Positions 1-7,397 of a stretch of 24,527 nucleotides of DNA are shown here, in pieces. The notes under the pieces were generated by a model. It saw nothing but the letters and a program-made list of their open reading frames with translations, did no database searches and was not told where the DNA came from. Within the stretch, counting starts at the first letter, position 1. The number at the start of each line of letters is the position of its first letter. This stretch comes from CAZWVA01 sp964636885. GTDB lineage: Bacteria > Desulfobacterota_D > UBA1144 > Nemesobacterales > CSP1-2. A program made the position numbers and the translations under genes. The stretch covers positions 1-24,527 of the forward strand of contig CAZWVA010000042.1 of assembly GCA_964636885.1 (NCBI GenBank), read 5' to 3'.

Positions 1-545
1 ATGAGATTGAGATAGACTTTGAGACCGCCGTTAAGGGCGGAACGAGGGATATTAAAATCACAAGGGAAACCGGTGAGGGGAAGATCCTGACCGAGACTAT
101 ATCCGTAAGAATCCCCCCTGGGGTGGACGATGGCTCTAGGATCAGGGTTCCTGGAAAGGGAGAAGTCGGCAGAGGACATAGTGGAGACCTTTTCCTCAGG
201 GTAAAGGTAAGGCCCCACCCTATATTCAAAAGAAAGCAGGATGATATATATATAGAACTACCGGTTACCTTTTATGAGGCCGCACTCGGAGCCCAGATCA
301 ACGTGCCCACGATAGATGGAAGCGCCACGGTGACGATTCCGCCCGGTGTACAAAACGGCACAAAACTAAGGCTCAAAGGGAAAGGGGTTCCAAATATAAG
401 GAGTGGGGAACGAGGCGACGAGTACGTGGTAGTTAAAATAGTAATGCCCGAACGTATAAACGAAAACGTGAAAAAGACGTTTGAAGAGCTGGCAAGAAGA
501 GCCCCCTACAATCCAAGAACGCACCTTGAGAGATATACGAAATGA
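1..545 (+). CDS. cbpA: CbpA-type DnaJ co-chaperone, C-terminal part (5' end outside window)
   Basis: The frame is open from base 3 to the stop at 543-545 with no start inside the window, so this is the 3' part of a longer gene. It encodes the two beta-sandwich substrate-binding domains of an Hsp40. The first domain begins near base 3 with the strand pattern EIEIDFETAVKGG and continues through IPPGVDDGSRIRVPGKG. The second carries the conserved PVTFYEAALGAQINVPT block and the KLRLKGKGVPN loop. There is no CxxCxGxG zinc-finger region between them, which points to the CbpA/class B type rather than classical DnaJ. The missing upstream part should hold the J-domain that stimulates DnaK. The stop overlaps the ATG of the next gene by four bases (ATGA), so the two are translationally coupled, as known for cbpA-cbpM pairs. 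Confidence 0.9.
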   Translation, partial: EIEIDFETAVKGGTRDIKITRETGEGKILTETISVRIPPGVDDGSRIRVPGKGEVGRGHSGDLFLRVKVRPHPIFKRKQDDIYIELPVTFYEAALGAQINVPTIDGSATVTIPPGVQNGTKLRLKGKGVPNIRSGERGDEYVVVKIVMPERINENVKKTFEELARRAPYNPRTHLERYTK

Positions 546-847
546 AGCTCTATTCCTTAAAATCGTTAGTAGAGATTGCTGGAGTTAGCCCAGGCTTCAT
601 AAAAAGACTCGAGGAGAGGGAGCTCATCTTTCCGATAGAGGAAGAGAACGGGGTGTTCTACACGGAGCGTGATTTGAGAAAGCTTTTTCTTGCCAAGGAT
701 CTTAAAGAGATGGGAATCAATTTTGCTGGGATCGAGGTGATCCTGGATATAAGCGATCGTATGTTCGCAATGAAAAAAGAGGCCTACGATATACTACACA
801 GGCTTCTTGAGTATGTTGATGAGAATATAATAGAGAGAAAATACTAA
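542..847 (+). CDS. MerR-type HTH protein, CbpM-like chaperone modulator
   Basis: A 101-residue protein whose start codon overlaps the stop of the DnaJ-like gene. The N-terminal half (about residues 4-60) fits a MerR-type winged helix: LVEIAGVSPGFIKRLEERELI, then a wing and TERDLRKLFLAKDLKEMGINFAGIEVIL. The C-terminal part is a single helix (about 70-95). In Enterobacteria the small MerR-fold protein encoded directly after CbpA is CbpM, which binds the J-domain and blocks it. HspR-type heat-shock repressors have the same fold. The strict coupling to cbpA favours a modulator of that co-chaperone, but DNA binding cannot be excluded from sequence alone. Confidence 0.75.
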   Translation: MKLYSLKSLVEIAGVSPGFIKRLEERELIFPIEEENGVFYTERDLRKLFLAKDLKEMGINFAGIEVILDISDRMFAMKKEAYDILHRLLEYVDENIIERKY

Positions 848-862
848 GGATGGAGTAAACCT

Positions 863-1159
863 ATGAGTGAAGAAGCGAGAAAGGATAAGGATCAAACCGG
901 GCTTTTTAAAATGGATTTCTCTACCTTTATACTCTCCCTAAACGCCTCTGCCCTAATACACCTAGGGGATATACCCGATCCACAATCAAAGGAGAGAACC
1001 ATAAACCTACCAGCGGCAAAACACACCATAGAGATTCTAGAGATAATAAAAACCAAAACGAAGGGCAACCTAGACAAAGAAGAAGAAAAGCTCCTAGACG
1101 ATGTGCTCTTTAACCTGAGGATGAAGTACGTAAGAGACATCCAATCCGAAAAGAAATGA
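863..1159 (+). CDS. DUF1844 family protein
   Basis: A 98-residue soluble, charged protein that starts 15 bases after the preceding gene. It shows the DUF1844 pattern: a polar N-terminus, then FSTFILSLNASALIHLGDI, an acidic/proline stretch, and an alpha-helical second half with INLPAAKHTIEILEIIKTKTKGNL and a final LLFNLRMKYV-type helix. The family is widespread in Deltaproteobacteria and related phyla and has no established function. Here it probably belongs to the chaperone operon, being the last plus-strand gene before the converging CpsB-like gene 13 bases downstream. Confidence 0.8.
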   Translation: MSEEARKDKDQTGLFKMDFSTFILSLNASALIHLGDIPDPQSKERTINLPAAKHTIEILEIIKTKTKGNLDKEEEKLLDDVLFNLRMKYVRDIQSEKK

Positions 1160-1172
1160 TCCGTTAAAGAGG

Positions 1173-1928
1173 CTACCTCACCTTAAGCGGTTCCGATTCT
1201 CTTACGATAAGACCGTATGTATTAGCGGTTAGTTCGTTAACTCCCTCTACCCCTATAAACCCTTCTAGGACCCTTAGGCCATCCGTCACTATGGGCGGCC
1301 TTTCCTCTACGTTGTGGGCATCAGAGGCAACCGCATGCACCACTCCGAGCCTCGCAAGCTGAAAGGCGCATCGCCTAGCTTGTTCACCAAAATACCCGCA
1401 TAGACTCCCGGCAGTAACCTGTAAAAGGGCTCCAGCCCTAACCAGTTCAAGAACCCTATCGGGGTTCTTCTGTATCTCCTTGTTTCTTTCGGGATGAGCC
1501 AGGATTGGAGAAATCCCCATAGCCTTTAGGTCGAATACGATCTCCTCGATTCCATAGGGAAGGGAAATAAAAGGTATTTCAATCAGGATACTGCTGCTCC
1601 CCCCAAGTGTGAGGATCCTTTGAGAAGAGAGAAGCTCTTGTAGATTTTCCGAAATTCCAACCTCCATACCTGGGAGAACGATAAGAGGTATTCCGTTTTC
1701 TCTGAGTTTTTCATTTAATTCCTTAACCATACCTCTTATCTCATCCGGATTCGGCTCCCATCTTGTACCTTGAATCCAATGTGGCGTTGTAACCGAGATT
1801 CTGATGCCGTCCTGGAAAGCCAGCCTCGCCATTTCCAAGCTCTCCTCCCAAGTAGTAGGCCCATCGTCTACGTTTGGAAGCAGGTGGCAATGAATATCAA
1901 CCAGGTTCTTATAAGAAGGGGTTTCCAT
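1173..1928 (-). CDS. CpsB/YwqE-like metal-dependent protein-tyrosine phosphatase (PHP fold)
   Basis: A 251-residue PHP-superfamily protein of the CpsB/CapC/YwqE group. Metal-binding motifs sit where the family has them: DIHCHLLPNVDDGP (His13, His15), TTPHW near residue 49, PGMEVGI, AHPERN and finally ASDAHN. Characterised members are Mn-dependent phosphatases that dephosphorylate bacterial tyrosine kinases controlling capsule and exopolysaccharide export. No tyrosine kinase or polysaccharide export gene lies in the window, so the partner must be elsewhere. The gene stands alone between the DUF1844 gene (convergent) and hldE (divergent). Confidence 0.85.
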   Translation of the reverse strand: METPSYKNLVDIHCHLLPNVDDGPTTWEESLEMARLAFQDGIRISVTTPHWIQGTRWEPNPDEIRGMVKELNEKLRENGIPLIVLPGMEVGISENLQELLSSQRILTLGGSSSILIEIPFISLPYGIEEIVFDLKAMGISPILAHPERNKEIQKNPDRVLELVRAGALLQVTAGSLCGYFGEQARRCAFQLARLGVVHAVASDAHNVEERPPIVTDGLRVLEGFIGVEGVNELTANTYGLIVRESEPLKVR

Positions 1929-1948
1929 GAGCCCTAAGTCTACTGCGA

Positions 1949-1977
1949 TTTACAGCCTGAAACAACTCCATTATAAT
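1949..1977 (+). promoter_or_regulatory. sigma70-like promoter for hldE
   Basis: TTTACA at 1949-1954 and a perfect TATAAT at 1972-1977 are separated by 17 bases. Transcription would begin near 1984, giving a leader of about 23 bases before the hldE ATG at 2007. The call rests on consensus match and position only. Confidence 0.6.
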
Positions 1978-2006
1978 AAGTACCGATATTACAACCGAAA
2001 AAGAGA

Positions 2007-3470
2007 ATGCATATATCCGATATAATCCAGGGTTTTTCAAGGCTAAAGATCTACGTTTTAGGGGACCTCATGCTCGACCGTTACCTATTTGGAGAGGTTA
2101 AAAGAATATCCCCTGAAGCCCCTGTACAGGTACTCAAGGTCTCGGCCGAAAAGGTTTCACCGGGTGGGGCGGCAAACGTCGCCAATAACGTAAAGAGCCT
2201 TGGAGCATCGGTAGCGGTCTTTGGGGTTACAGGGGGAGACAGGAATGGAGAGACACTGATAGACCTCCTTACACGGATTGGAATCGATACAAAAGGTATA
2301 GTCTTCGATTCAGGAAGACCAACGACCACAAAGACAAGGCTTATTGCCGAGAGTCAGCAGATCGCTCGGGTGGACGTGGAAGAAACCGCCCTCATCTCCA
2401 ACGAGGTAAAAAACCGAATTATGGAGAAGATCACAAATTCGATAGAAGAGGATCCGCCTCACGGGATTATAATCTCCGATTATGCAAAGGGCATAATCAG
2501 AGAGGACCTATCAAAGGAGGTTATAGATCTGGCAAGGAGAAAGGAGATCTTCGTCTGCGTAGATCCAAAGGGAAGGGACTTTACCAAGTACAGGGGGGCA
2601 AGCGCGGTCACACCAAATCAGAAAGAAACCGAACTCGTATGTGGCTTCCCGATAGAGGACGAAGAAAGCCTTAGAAAGGCGGCGGATATACTGATAAAAC
2701 AAACCGATGCCGATGGGGTTTTAATCACACGAGGAAAAAACGGAATCAGCTTCTACATAAAGGGAAAGGGCGATATAAAAACGGTTTCTTCAGAGGCAAG
2801 GGAGATATTCGATGTCACAGGGGCGGGGGATACGGTTACAAGCGTATTTACACTATCTTACATCCTATCTAAGTCATGGGAGGATTCCGTAAAGATCGCA
2901 AATAAAGCGGCGGGAATAGTAGTCGGCCGTATAGGAACCGTGACCGTTTCTCCTAGAGAACTCGAAGAACGTTTTAAGAGCGAGAGACGTCCACCAGACA
3001 AGAAGATCCTTGAAAGGGAAATTCTATCCGTAACCCTCTCTAGGTTAAGGGCGGAGGGCAAGAGGATCGTATTCACAAACGGCTGCTTCGACCTCTTTCA
3101 CATGGGTCACCTACAGCTTCTAAGAGAAGCGAAAAAGCTGGGAGACGTACTCGTCGTAGGCATTAACAGCGAGGAGTCGGTAAGGAGGATTAAAGGGGAA
3201 GGAAGACCCTTTATTCCCGAAAACGATAGGGCGAGTATCGTTTCCGCACTCGACTGCGTGGATTACGTTGTTATATTCTCGGAAGATACCCCTCTTGAGC
3301 TAATCAAATCTCTAAAACCCGACATACTGGTAAAAGGAGGAGACTACTCCCCAGAAACGGTCGTTGGAAGGGAGATCGTGGAAGGGTATGGTGGGAAGGT
3401 CTGTATAATTCCACTTCTTAAGGGTATATCGACCTCGCTTTTAGTGGACAAAATAAGGAGAAAGGGTTAG
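2007..3470 (+). CDS. hldE: Bifunctional heptose-7-phosphate kinase / heptose-1-phosphate adenylyltransferase
   Basis: A 487-residue two-domain enzyme of the usual HldE/RfaE length. Residues about 10-320 are a ribokinase-fold kinase with the substrate signature SPGGAANVANNV (about 51-62) and the catalytic GAGD loop in DVTGAGDT (about 269-276). It phosphorylates D-glycero-D-manno-heptose-7-phosphate at C1. Residues about 345-487 are a nucleotidyltransferase with TNGCFDLFHMGHL (about 355-367) and a late KGGDYSPE motif, which transfers AMP to heptose-1-phosphate. The product is the ADP-heptose precursor of the LPS inner core, so the organism very likely makes heptose-containing LPS. The start ATG at 2007 is supported by the promoter just upstream. 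The stop lies six bases from the end of a convergent gene. Confidence 0.95.
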   Translation: MHISDIIQGFSRLKIYVLGDLMLDRYLFGEVKRISPEAPVQVLKVSAEKVSPGGAANVANNVKSLGASVAVFGVTGGDRNGETLIDLLTRIGIDTKGIVFDSGRPTTTKTRLIAESQQIARVDVEETALISNEVKNRIMEKITNSIEEDPPHGIIISDYAKGIIREDLSKEVIDLARRKEIFVCVDPKGRDFTKYRGASAVTPNQKETELVCGFPIEDEESLRKAADILIKQTDADGVLITRGKNGISFYIKGKGDIKTVSSEAREIFDVTGAGDTVTSVFTLSYILSKSWEDSVKIANKAAGIVVGRIGTVTVSPRELEERFKSERRPPDKKILEREILSVTLSRLRAEGKRIVFTNGCFDLFHMGHLQLLREAKKLGDVLVVGINSEESVRRIKGEGRPFIPENDRASIVSALDCVDYVVIFSEDTPLELIKSLKPDILVKGGDYSPETVVGREIVEGYGGKVCIIPLLKGISTSLLVDKIRRKG

Positions 3471-3476
3471 TTAAAC

Positions 3477-3761
3477 CTATTCTTTGTCATTCGAGGTCCT
3501 AGGTCTAGAAGGCGCGGCCTTTATTAGCCCCTCGAGTTTCTCCAACCTCTTCTCAAGAGCCCTGATTCTCGAGTGAATAGCATTTAGGTCTCTTCTCGTT
3601 GTGATGTTAAGACCCTTTTTGGCCTTCTCAAGGTTTCTATCAAAGGTATCCTTAGCTGATTTAAGCCGCTTCTCGAATCTCTTTTCCAGGGACGCGATCC
3701 ACTCCTGGCTAACCAGGAGATCCATAAGCCCTTTTCTCTTCTCTCGGCTTTTCTTCGCCAT
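3477..3761 (-). CDS. Small coiled-coil protein, phasin-like
   Basis: A 94-residue, very basic, almost entirely helical protein. Residues about 16-50 form an amphipathic helix rich in Lys/Arg (SLEKRFEKRLKSAKDTF). Residues about 57-80 read DLNAIHSRIRALEKRLEKLE, a heptad-repeat coiled coil that matches the C-terminal segment often annotated in phasin / PHA-granule-associated proteins and in BMFP-type accessory proteins. There is no signal peptide or membrane segment. It may be cotranscribed with the TPR lipoprotein 20 bases upstream. The phasin label rests on pattern only; no polyhydroxyalkanoate synthase is present in the window. Confidence 0.55.
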   Translation of the reverse strand: MAKKSREKRKGLMDLLVSQEWIASLEKRFEKRLKSAKDTFDRNLEKAKKGLNITTRRDLNAIHSRIRALEKRLEKLEGLIKAAPSRPRTSNDKE

Positions 3762-3781
3762 TATCCCCCCTTTGAGCTCTC

Positions 3782-4546
3782 TTATTTTATATTAACGCAA
3801 AGCGATGATACATAGCTCTTGGCATTTACACCAAAGGCACTGGTAGGGGAAACCTCAACCACCCTTTTAAAAGACTGGCAGGCATCGGCGGTCTTTCCTA
3901 TTTTTAAATAGGCAAGCCCCAGGTTATAATACGCCTCATCGTAGAGGTTATATCCGTCAATGGCCTTTTTGAATTCCTCTATCGCCTCCTCCTCTTTTCC
4001 CGTTGCCAGGTACAGTTTTCCGAGTTCGTTATGTGTATAAACAAAGGCGGGGTTTAACTGAAGGGCCTGTTCATAATACTCCTTTGCTTTATTGGTATCC
4101 CCTTTTCTAAAATAGGCCGTCCCCAGGCTTGTAAGGGCATTAACCCTTGATTTATAAACCACATCGGAGGCGGCCTTAGAGCACTGCTCAATGGCCCTAT
4201 CTAGATTATCCAGGGTAAGGTACAAACCGCACAGGTTGTATCTGGCCTCGGAATAATCCGGCTTTAGCTCTATGGCCCTTTTATAAGAGGCCTCGGACTC
4301 CTTATAGTCCTTGAGCGCGAAGTATATAACCCCCTTAATGAGGTGGACATCAGGGTCCCTGTCGTTTATCCCCTCAGCCTTTTTAATGTCCTCGACAGCC
4401 TGCTGGAGGTTCCCCCTGCGAAGGGAGGCTACGGCTAGCGCCTTCTGATTGCTTAGAGACACATCCTCACGCCTCTCCTCAACCATCTTTCCACCGCAGG
4501 AGAGGAGTAAAAAAGAGATCCCTATAAAGGCAACGAGTACTCTCAT
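3782..4546 (-). CDS. TPR-repeat lipoprotein (PilF/PilW-like architecture)
   Basis: A 254-residue exported protein. A short hydrophobic signal (residues 3-16) ends in the lipobox LLSC with Cys17 as lipidation site, followed by GGKMVEE. The rest consists of about six TPR units (roughly residues 30-250), each with the AxxxLxxGxxxxAxxxFxxAxxxxP pattern, for example LGTAYFRKGDTNKAKEYY and LGLAYLKIGKTADACQSF. Short lipoproteins made only of TPRs include PilF/PilW, which assemble type IV pilus secretins, but also several envelope scaffolds. No pilus gene is nearby, so only an envelope interaction platform is claimed. The ATG lies one base after the stop of the upstream PfkB kinase gene, so translation is probably coupled. 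Confidence 0.85.
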   Translation of the reverse strand: MRVLVAFIGISFLLLSCGGKMVEERREDVSLSNQKALAVASLRRGNLQQAVEDIKKAEGINDRDPDVHLIKGVIYFALKDYKESEASYKRAIELKPDYSEARYNLCGLYLTLDNLDRAIEQCSKAASDVVYKSRVNALTSLGTAYFRKGDTNKAKEYYEQALQLNPAFVYTHNELGKLYLATGKEEEAIEEFKKAIDGYNLYDEAYYNLGLAYLKIGKTADACQSFKRVVEVSPTSAFGVNAKSYVSSLCVNIK

Positions 4547-4547
4547 A

Positions 4548-5450
4548 TCAATCTAGATTAGAGAGCTTTAAAAACGCCCTGAACCTGGAACCCAATTCCT
4601 CCTTTTCGAGAAAGGCCAACCTCTTCACGCTATAGTCCTCTACGGTAAAGGAAGCGACCACGCTCCCATAAACCACAGCCCTTTTGAACTCCACAATATC
4701 AGAGGTATCCTGGCTGGAGATATACCCTATAACCCCCCCGGCGAACGTGTCTCCCGCCCCGGTCGGGTCAACTACCTCCTCAAGTGGGTAACCGGGAGCC
4801 CAGAATATCCCCTCCTTTGAGAACATCAAGGCCCCGTACTCACCCCTCTTTACGATAAGGGTATCAGGCCCCATGTCGAGTACAGACCGTGCGGCCTTTA
4901 TGATTCTCGGTTCCCCGGCCAGTTCCCTTGCCTCAGAATCATTGATTATGAGGACATTCACATACCTTAAAACCTCTCTTAATTCCCTGGGTTTATTTTC
5001 TATCCAGTAGTTCATCGTATCGCATGCAACCAGCTTTGGTTTATTTACCTGTTTTAGGACGCTGAGCTGGAGCTCGGGATCTATATTGGCGAGAAAAACG
5101 TAATCCGACTCACGGTAATCCTCAGGCAACGCCGGGTCGAATTTTTCAAAAACATTGAGATAGGTTCCTAACGTATCTGGGTCCCCAAGATCATATCCGT
5201 AGCGCCCGTGCCACCTAAAGGTCTTTCCCTTCGCCCTCCTAAGCCCCTCTAACCCTATACCCTTTGATTTAAAAAGCTCTACGTACTCATCCGGGAAATC
5301 CTCTCCAACCACGGCAACTACCTTAACATCTGTAAACAGACTCGCAGCGAGGGAAAAGTAGGAGGCGGAACCGCCAAGAACCTCCTGAACCCTACCGAAC
5401 GGGGTTTCAACCGTGTCCAATGCAACTGAGCCTACAACAAGCACGCTCAT
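4548..5450 (-). CDS. PfkB/ribokinase-family kinase, probably nucleoside or sugar kinase
   Basis: A 300-residue member of the PfkB family. It begins with the family strand MSVLVVGSVALDTVETP and the GGSASYFSLAASL substrate loop (about 26-38). It has the phosphate-binding VKRGEYGALMF stretch (about 200-210) and the catalytic DPTGAGDTFAGG signature with Asp234 as likely base. The stop-start overlap with the upstream methylthioadenosine phosphorylase (ATGA at 5447-5450) makes a purine-ribose or adenosine-like substrate attractive, and the gene order mtnP-pfkB occurs in several bacterial phyla. The exact substrate cannot be read from the sequence. Confidence 0.85.
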   Translation of the reverse strand: MSVLVVGSVALDTVETPFGRVQEVLGGSASYFSLAASLFTDVKVVAVVGEDFPDEYVELFKSKGIGLEGLRRAKGKTFRWHGRYGYDLGDPDTLGTYLNVFEKFDPALPEDYRESDYVFLANIDPELQLSVLKQVNKPKLVACDTMNYWIENKPRELREVLRYVNVLIINDSEARELAGEPRIIKAARSVLDMGPDTLIVKRGEYGALMFSKEGIFWAPGYPLEEVVDPTGAGDTFAGGVIGYISSQDTSDIVEFKRAVVYGSVVASFTVEDYSVKRLAFLEKEELGSRFRAFLKLSNLD

Positions 5451-6301
5451 CTGAGATACCTCTCAATCAGTATACTAAGCCTCTTTCTCTCCTCCGCGGA
5501 TATGGCATCCTTTGGAGTGATAATCGCATCTTGAAGCGCCCTAGAACAGATACAGTCTCTCTCCTCCGGAATCATGGAAACCGCTTCTCTTATTACCCCC
5601 TTTGCGAGTTCCACGTTTTTCGTGAGTATCCGAATAACGTCCTCTACCGAAACGTCTCCATGCCCATCATGCCAGCAATCGTAATCCGTTGAAAGCGCAA
5701 GAGTAGCATAGCAAATCTCAGCCTCACGGGCAAGCTTTGCCTCAGGCATATTCGTCATTCCTATCACATCCACCCCCCACTTCCTGTATATGTCGCTTTC
5801 ACCCCTTGATGAGAACTGTGGACCCTCTATGCAGATATATATCCCCCCCTTATGCACAGTCGCTCCAAGGCCTTTAGAGGCCCTGTAAAGCACCTCCGAG
5901 AGCGAGGGACAAACCGGATCAGCCATTGATACATGTGCAACGACGCCGTCCCCGAAAAAGGTCGATGCCCTTCTTTTTGTGTGATCGAAGAACTGGGATG
6001 GAATAACAACGTCGCCCGGAGCGATTTCCTCCCTCATGCTCCCCACCGCGCTTACGGAGATTATCCGTTCGACCCCCAGCTTTTTCATGGCATAGATGTT
6101 CGCACGGTAATTTATCTCCGATGGCATTATCTTATGACCACGCCCGTGCCGTGGAAGGAACACCATCTGAGTATCGCCGAGTCTTCCAACCAATAGATCA
6201 TCCGATGGACTACCCCAGGGGGTCTCTACCCTTACCGAACGTATATCGGTTAGCCCCTCCATTTCGTAGAGCCCGCTCCCGCCTATAACTCCAATAACCA
6301 T
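5447..6301 (-). CDS. mtnP: S-methyl-5'-thioadenosine phosphorylase
   Basis: A 284-residue purine-nucleoside-phosphorylase-fold enzyme. It phosphorolyses methylthioadenosine, the by-product of polyamine and other SAM-dependent reactions, to adenine and methylthioribose-1-phosphate. Visible signatures are VIGVIGGSGLY at the N-terminus, the phosphate-binding FLPRHGRGHK (Arg51, His52), SAVGSM (about 84-89), EGPQFSSRGES (about 159-169), GMTNMPEAKLARE (about 181-193) and STDYDCWH (Asp206, Asp208). The TDYDCWH form is that of adenine-type MTAP rather than guanine-type PNP. The start has a strong ribosome binding site (AAGGAGGAACC before ATG). It forms a coupled pair with the PfkB kinase. Confidence 0.93.
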   Translation of the reverse strand: MVIGVIGGSGLYEMEGLTDIRSVRVETPWGSPSDDLLVGRLGDTQMVFLPRHGRGHKIMPSEINYRANIYAMKKLGVERIISVSAVGSMREEIAPGDVVIPSQFFDHTKRRASTFFGDGVVAHVSMADPVCPSLSEVLYRASKGLGATVHKGGIYICIEGPQFSSRGESDIYRKWGVDVIGMTNMPEAKLAREAEICYATLALSTDYDCWHDGHGDVSVEDVIRILTKNVELAKGVIREAVSMIPEERDCICSRALQDAIITPKDAISAEERKRLSILIERYLR

Positions 6302-6394
6302 GGTTCCTCCTTATACAAATCGAGGGTTTAAACTAACATTCAAAGAAATCCCGGTCAAGATTCTATCCTTGTAGTGGCAAACGGCCACCCGTCC

Positions 6395-7033
6395 CTATCC
6401 TAGAAGCAGATTAAGCGAAAAACCAAGGTTGCTGTACTTCCTTATCGCGAAATTATCCCAGAAAACACACGTACCAAGGAGTATTAACCTTCCTCTCCCT
6501 ACACTGACCTCGGCTGCTATCACGGTCTTCCTTGGCGAATCACCCTCCTTGAGTACTATGGGTTTTGCGGAATTCCCGTGGATTCTAATAGAGGCCGAGC
6601 AGGGAAATAAGACCCTCTCCACAGAATCGTTATAGGAGAGGACCCTGGATGTAACAACCAGAAGATCGTCCCCCTCGTCGTTATTCGATCTATCCCTTAC
6701 CCTATCCCCGCTTAGAGAGAGACCGAAATGGGAGGAAAGCGAATTAATACGGTCTGCTACCCTATCCTCGTTATTATAGTATCCGGCTATTACGATCCTC
6801 TTCCCACTCTCCAGATACCCCCTTATTAACCTCGCTTCGCCCTTTGTGAAAGGCCTTTCGGGATAGTTTAAAACCGCCACATCGTATTTCAATATGTCGC
6901 TAAAAGAACCAACCTCCCTGACCACCGCCCCCCTCTCTTTCAGGCTTGATTTCAAGATAGAGAAATAGTAGTGATCCTCAATCGTAAATTCGAGGTGTGA
7001 TATATCCCATGCTATCTTCGTTTTTTCTGCCAT
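6395..7033 (-). CDS. Soluble protein with GldG/IFT52-like (DUF4350-type) fold
   Basis: A 212-residue protein without signal peptide or membrane helix. The opening KIAWDISHLEFTIEDHYYFSILKSSLKERG, then YDVAVLNYPERPFTKGEARLIRGYLESGKRIVIAGYY, follows the pattern of GldG/IFT52-type and DUF4350 domains: a 'sH.E' loop, the hydrophobic VAVLNYPE strand, and a 'fl..Gk.vii' helix-strand. The end, GRGRLILLGTCVFWDN, resembles the closing strand of the same Rossmann-like domain. In GldG these domains sit beside ABC transporter permeases; here the domain stands alone. Function is not known. A consensus-like promoter lies 32 bases upstream and a 12-base GC palindrome just beyond it. Confidence 0.7.
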   Translation of the reverse strand: MAEKTKIAWDISHLEFTIEDHYYFSILKSSLKERGAVVREVGSFSDILKYDVAVLNYPERPFTKGEARLIRGYLESGKRIVIAGYYNNEDRVADRINSLSSHFGLSLSGDRVRDRSNNDEGDDLLVVTSRVLSYNDSVERVLFPCSASIRIHGNSAKPIVLKEGDSPRKTVIAAEVSVGRGRLILLGTCVFWDNFAIRKYSNLGFSLNLLLG

Positions 7034-7064
7034 TTATCCTATTTCCTTTAAACCGAGTGAGAGA

Positions 7065-7093
7065 ATTATAGACAGCCTCAGGTCCTACAGCAA
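7065..7093 (-). promoter_or_regulatory. sigma70-like promoter for the 6395-7033 gene
   Basis: Read on the minus strand, TTGCTG (plus-strand 7088-7093) and TATAAT (7065-7070) are separated by exactly 17 bases. The start codon follows about 31 bases downstream of the -10 box, after an AAAGGAAATAGG-type ribosome binding region. Confidence 0.55.
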
Positions 7094-7108
7094 GTCTCTC
7101 TAGTTACC

Positions 7109-7120
7109 AGCGGGCCCGCT
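7109..7120. repeat. 12-base perfect palindrome AGCGGGCCCGCT
   Basis: A perfect GC-rich palindrome in otherwise AT-rich intergenic DNA, ending 16 bases upstream of the -35 box of the minus-strand promoter at 7065-7093. Its position fits a protein binding site or the stem of a small hairpin; no regulator can be named. Confidence 0.4.
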
Positions 7121-7397
7121 ATAACGGTTTCTTAATTCCTACGCTTAATCGCTCTAATCTATTGAATCTATTGGAACCACCCCAAAGTGGGAGGATAAAG
7201 GAGGATTGAGGGTTAAGTTTACGGCTTGGACGGGAAATTGGGAATGAAGAAAACTTTCAAACACACATACCCCAGGACCGCTGTTACACCTCCGATTCGT
7301 GGGGTGGCAACCTCTATCATGAGGTGTGTTTCAATTGGACCTTGGTAGTATTTTTGTGATGGAAGATTTACAATTCAATGTAACTGGTACAGGAAGG
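7121..7397. other. Intergenic region downstream of rsmG, no convincing gene
   Basis: This 277-base stretch lies between the rsmG stop and the promoter region of the 6395-7033 gene. Complementary segments are visible: AAACACAC (7259-7266) with GTGTGTTT (7324-7331), ACCCC (7269-7273) with GGGGT (7301-7305), ACCTC/GAGGT (7310-7325), and the small hairpin CCCA-AAG-TGGG near 7180-7190. They could form a folded transcript or terminator for rsmG. A 33-codon minus-strand frame (7219-7320) has no ribosome binding site. I see no tRNA and no recognisable riboswitch. Confidence 0.4.

Noticed and set aside
6373..6387. GTGGC-AAACG-GCCAC hairpin after the 6395-7033 gene as a terminator
   Set aside because: Five-pair stem without a T-tract in the direction of transcription; could be chance.
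7219..7320. A 33-codon minus-strand frame with a hydrophobic middle
   Set aside because: No ribosome binding site, TAA soon after, and it lies in a region better explained by RNA pairing or as non-coding.
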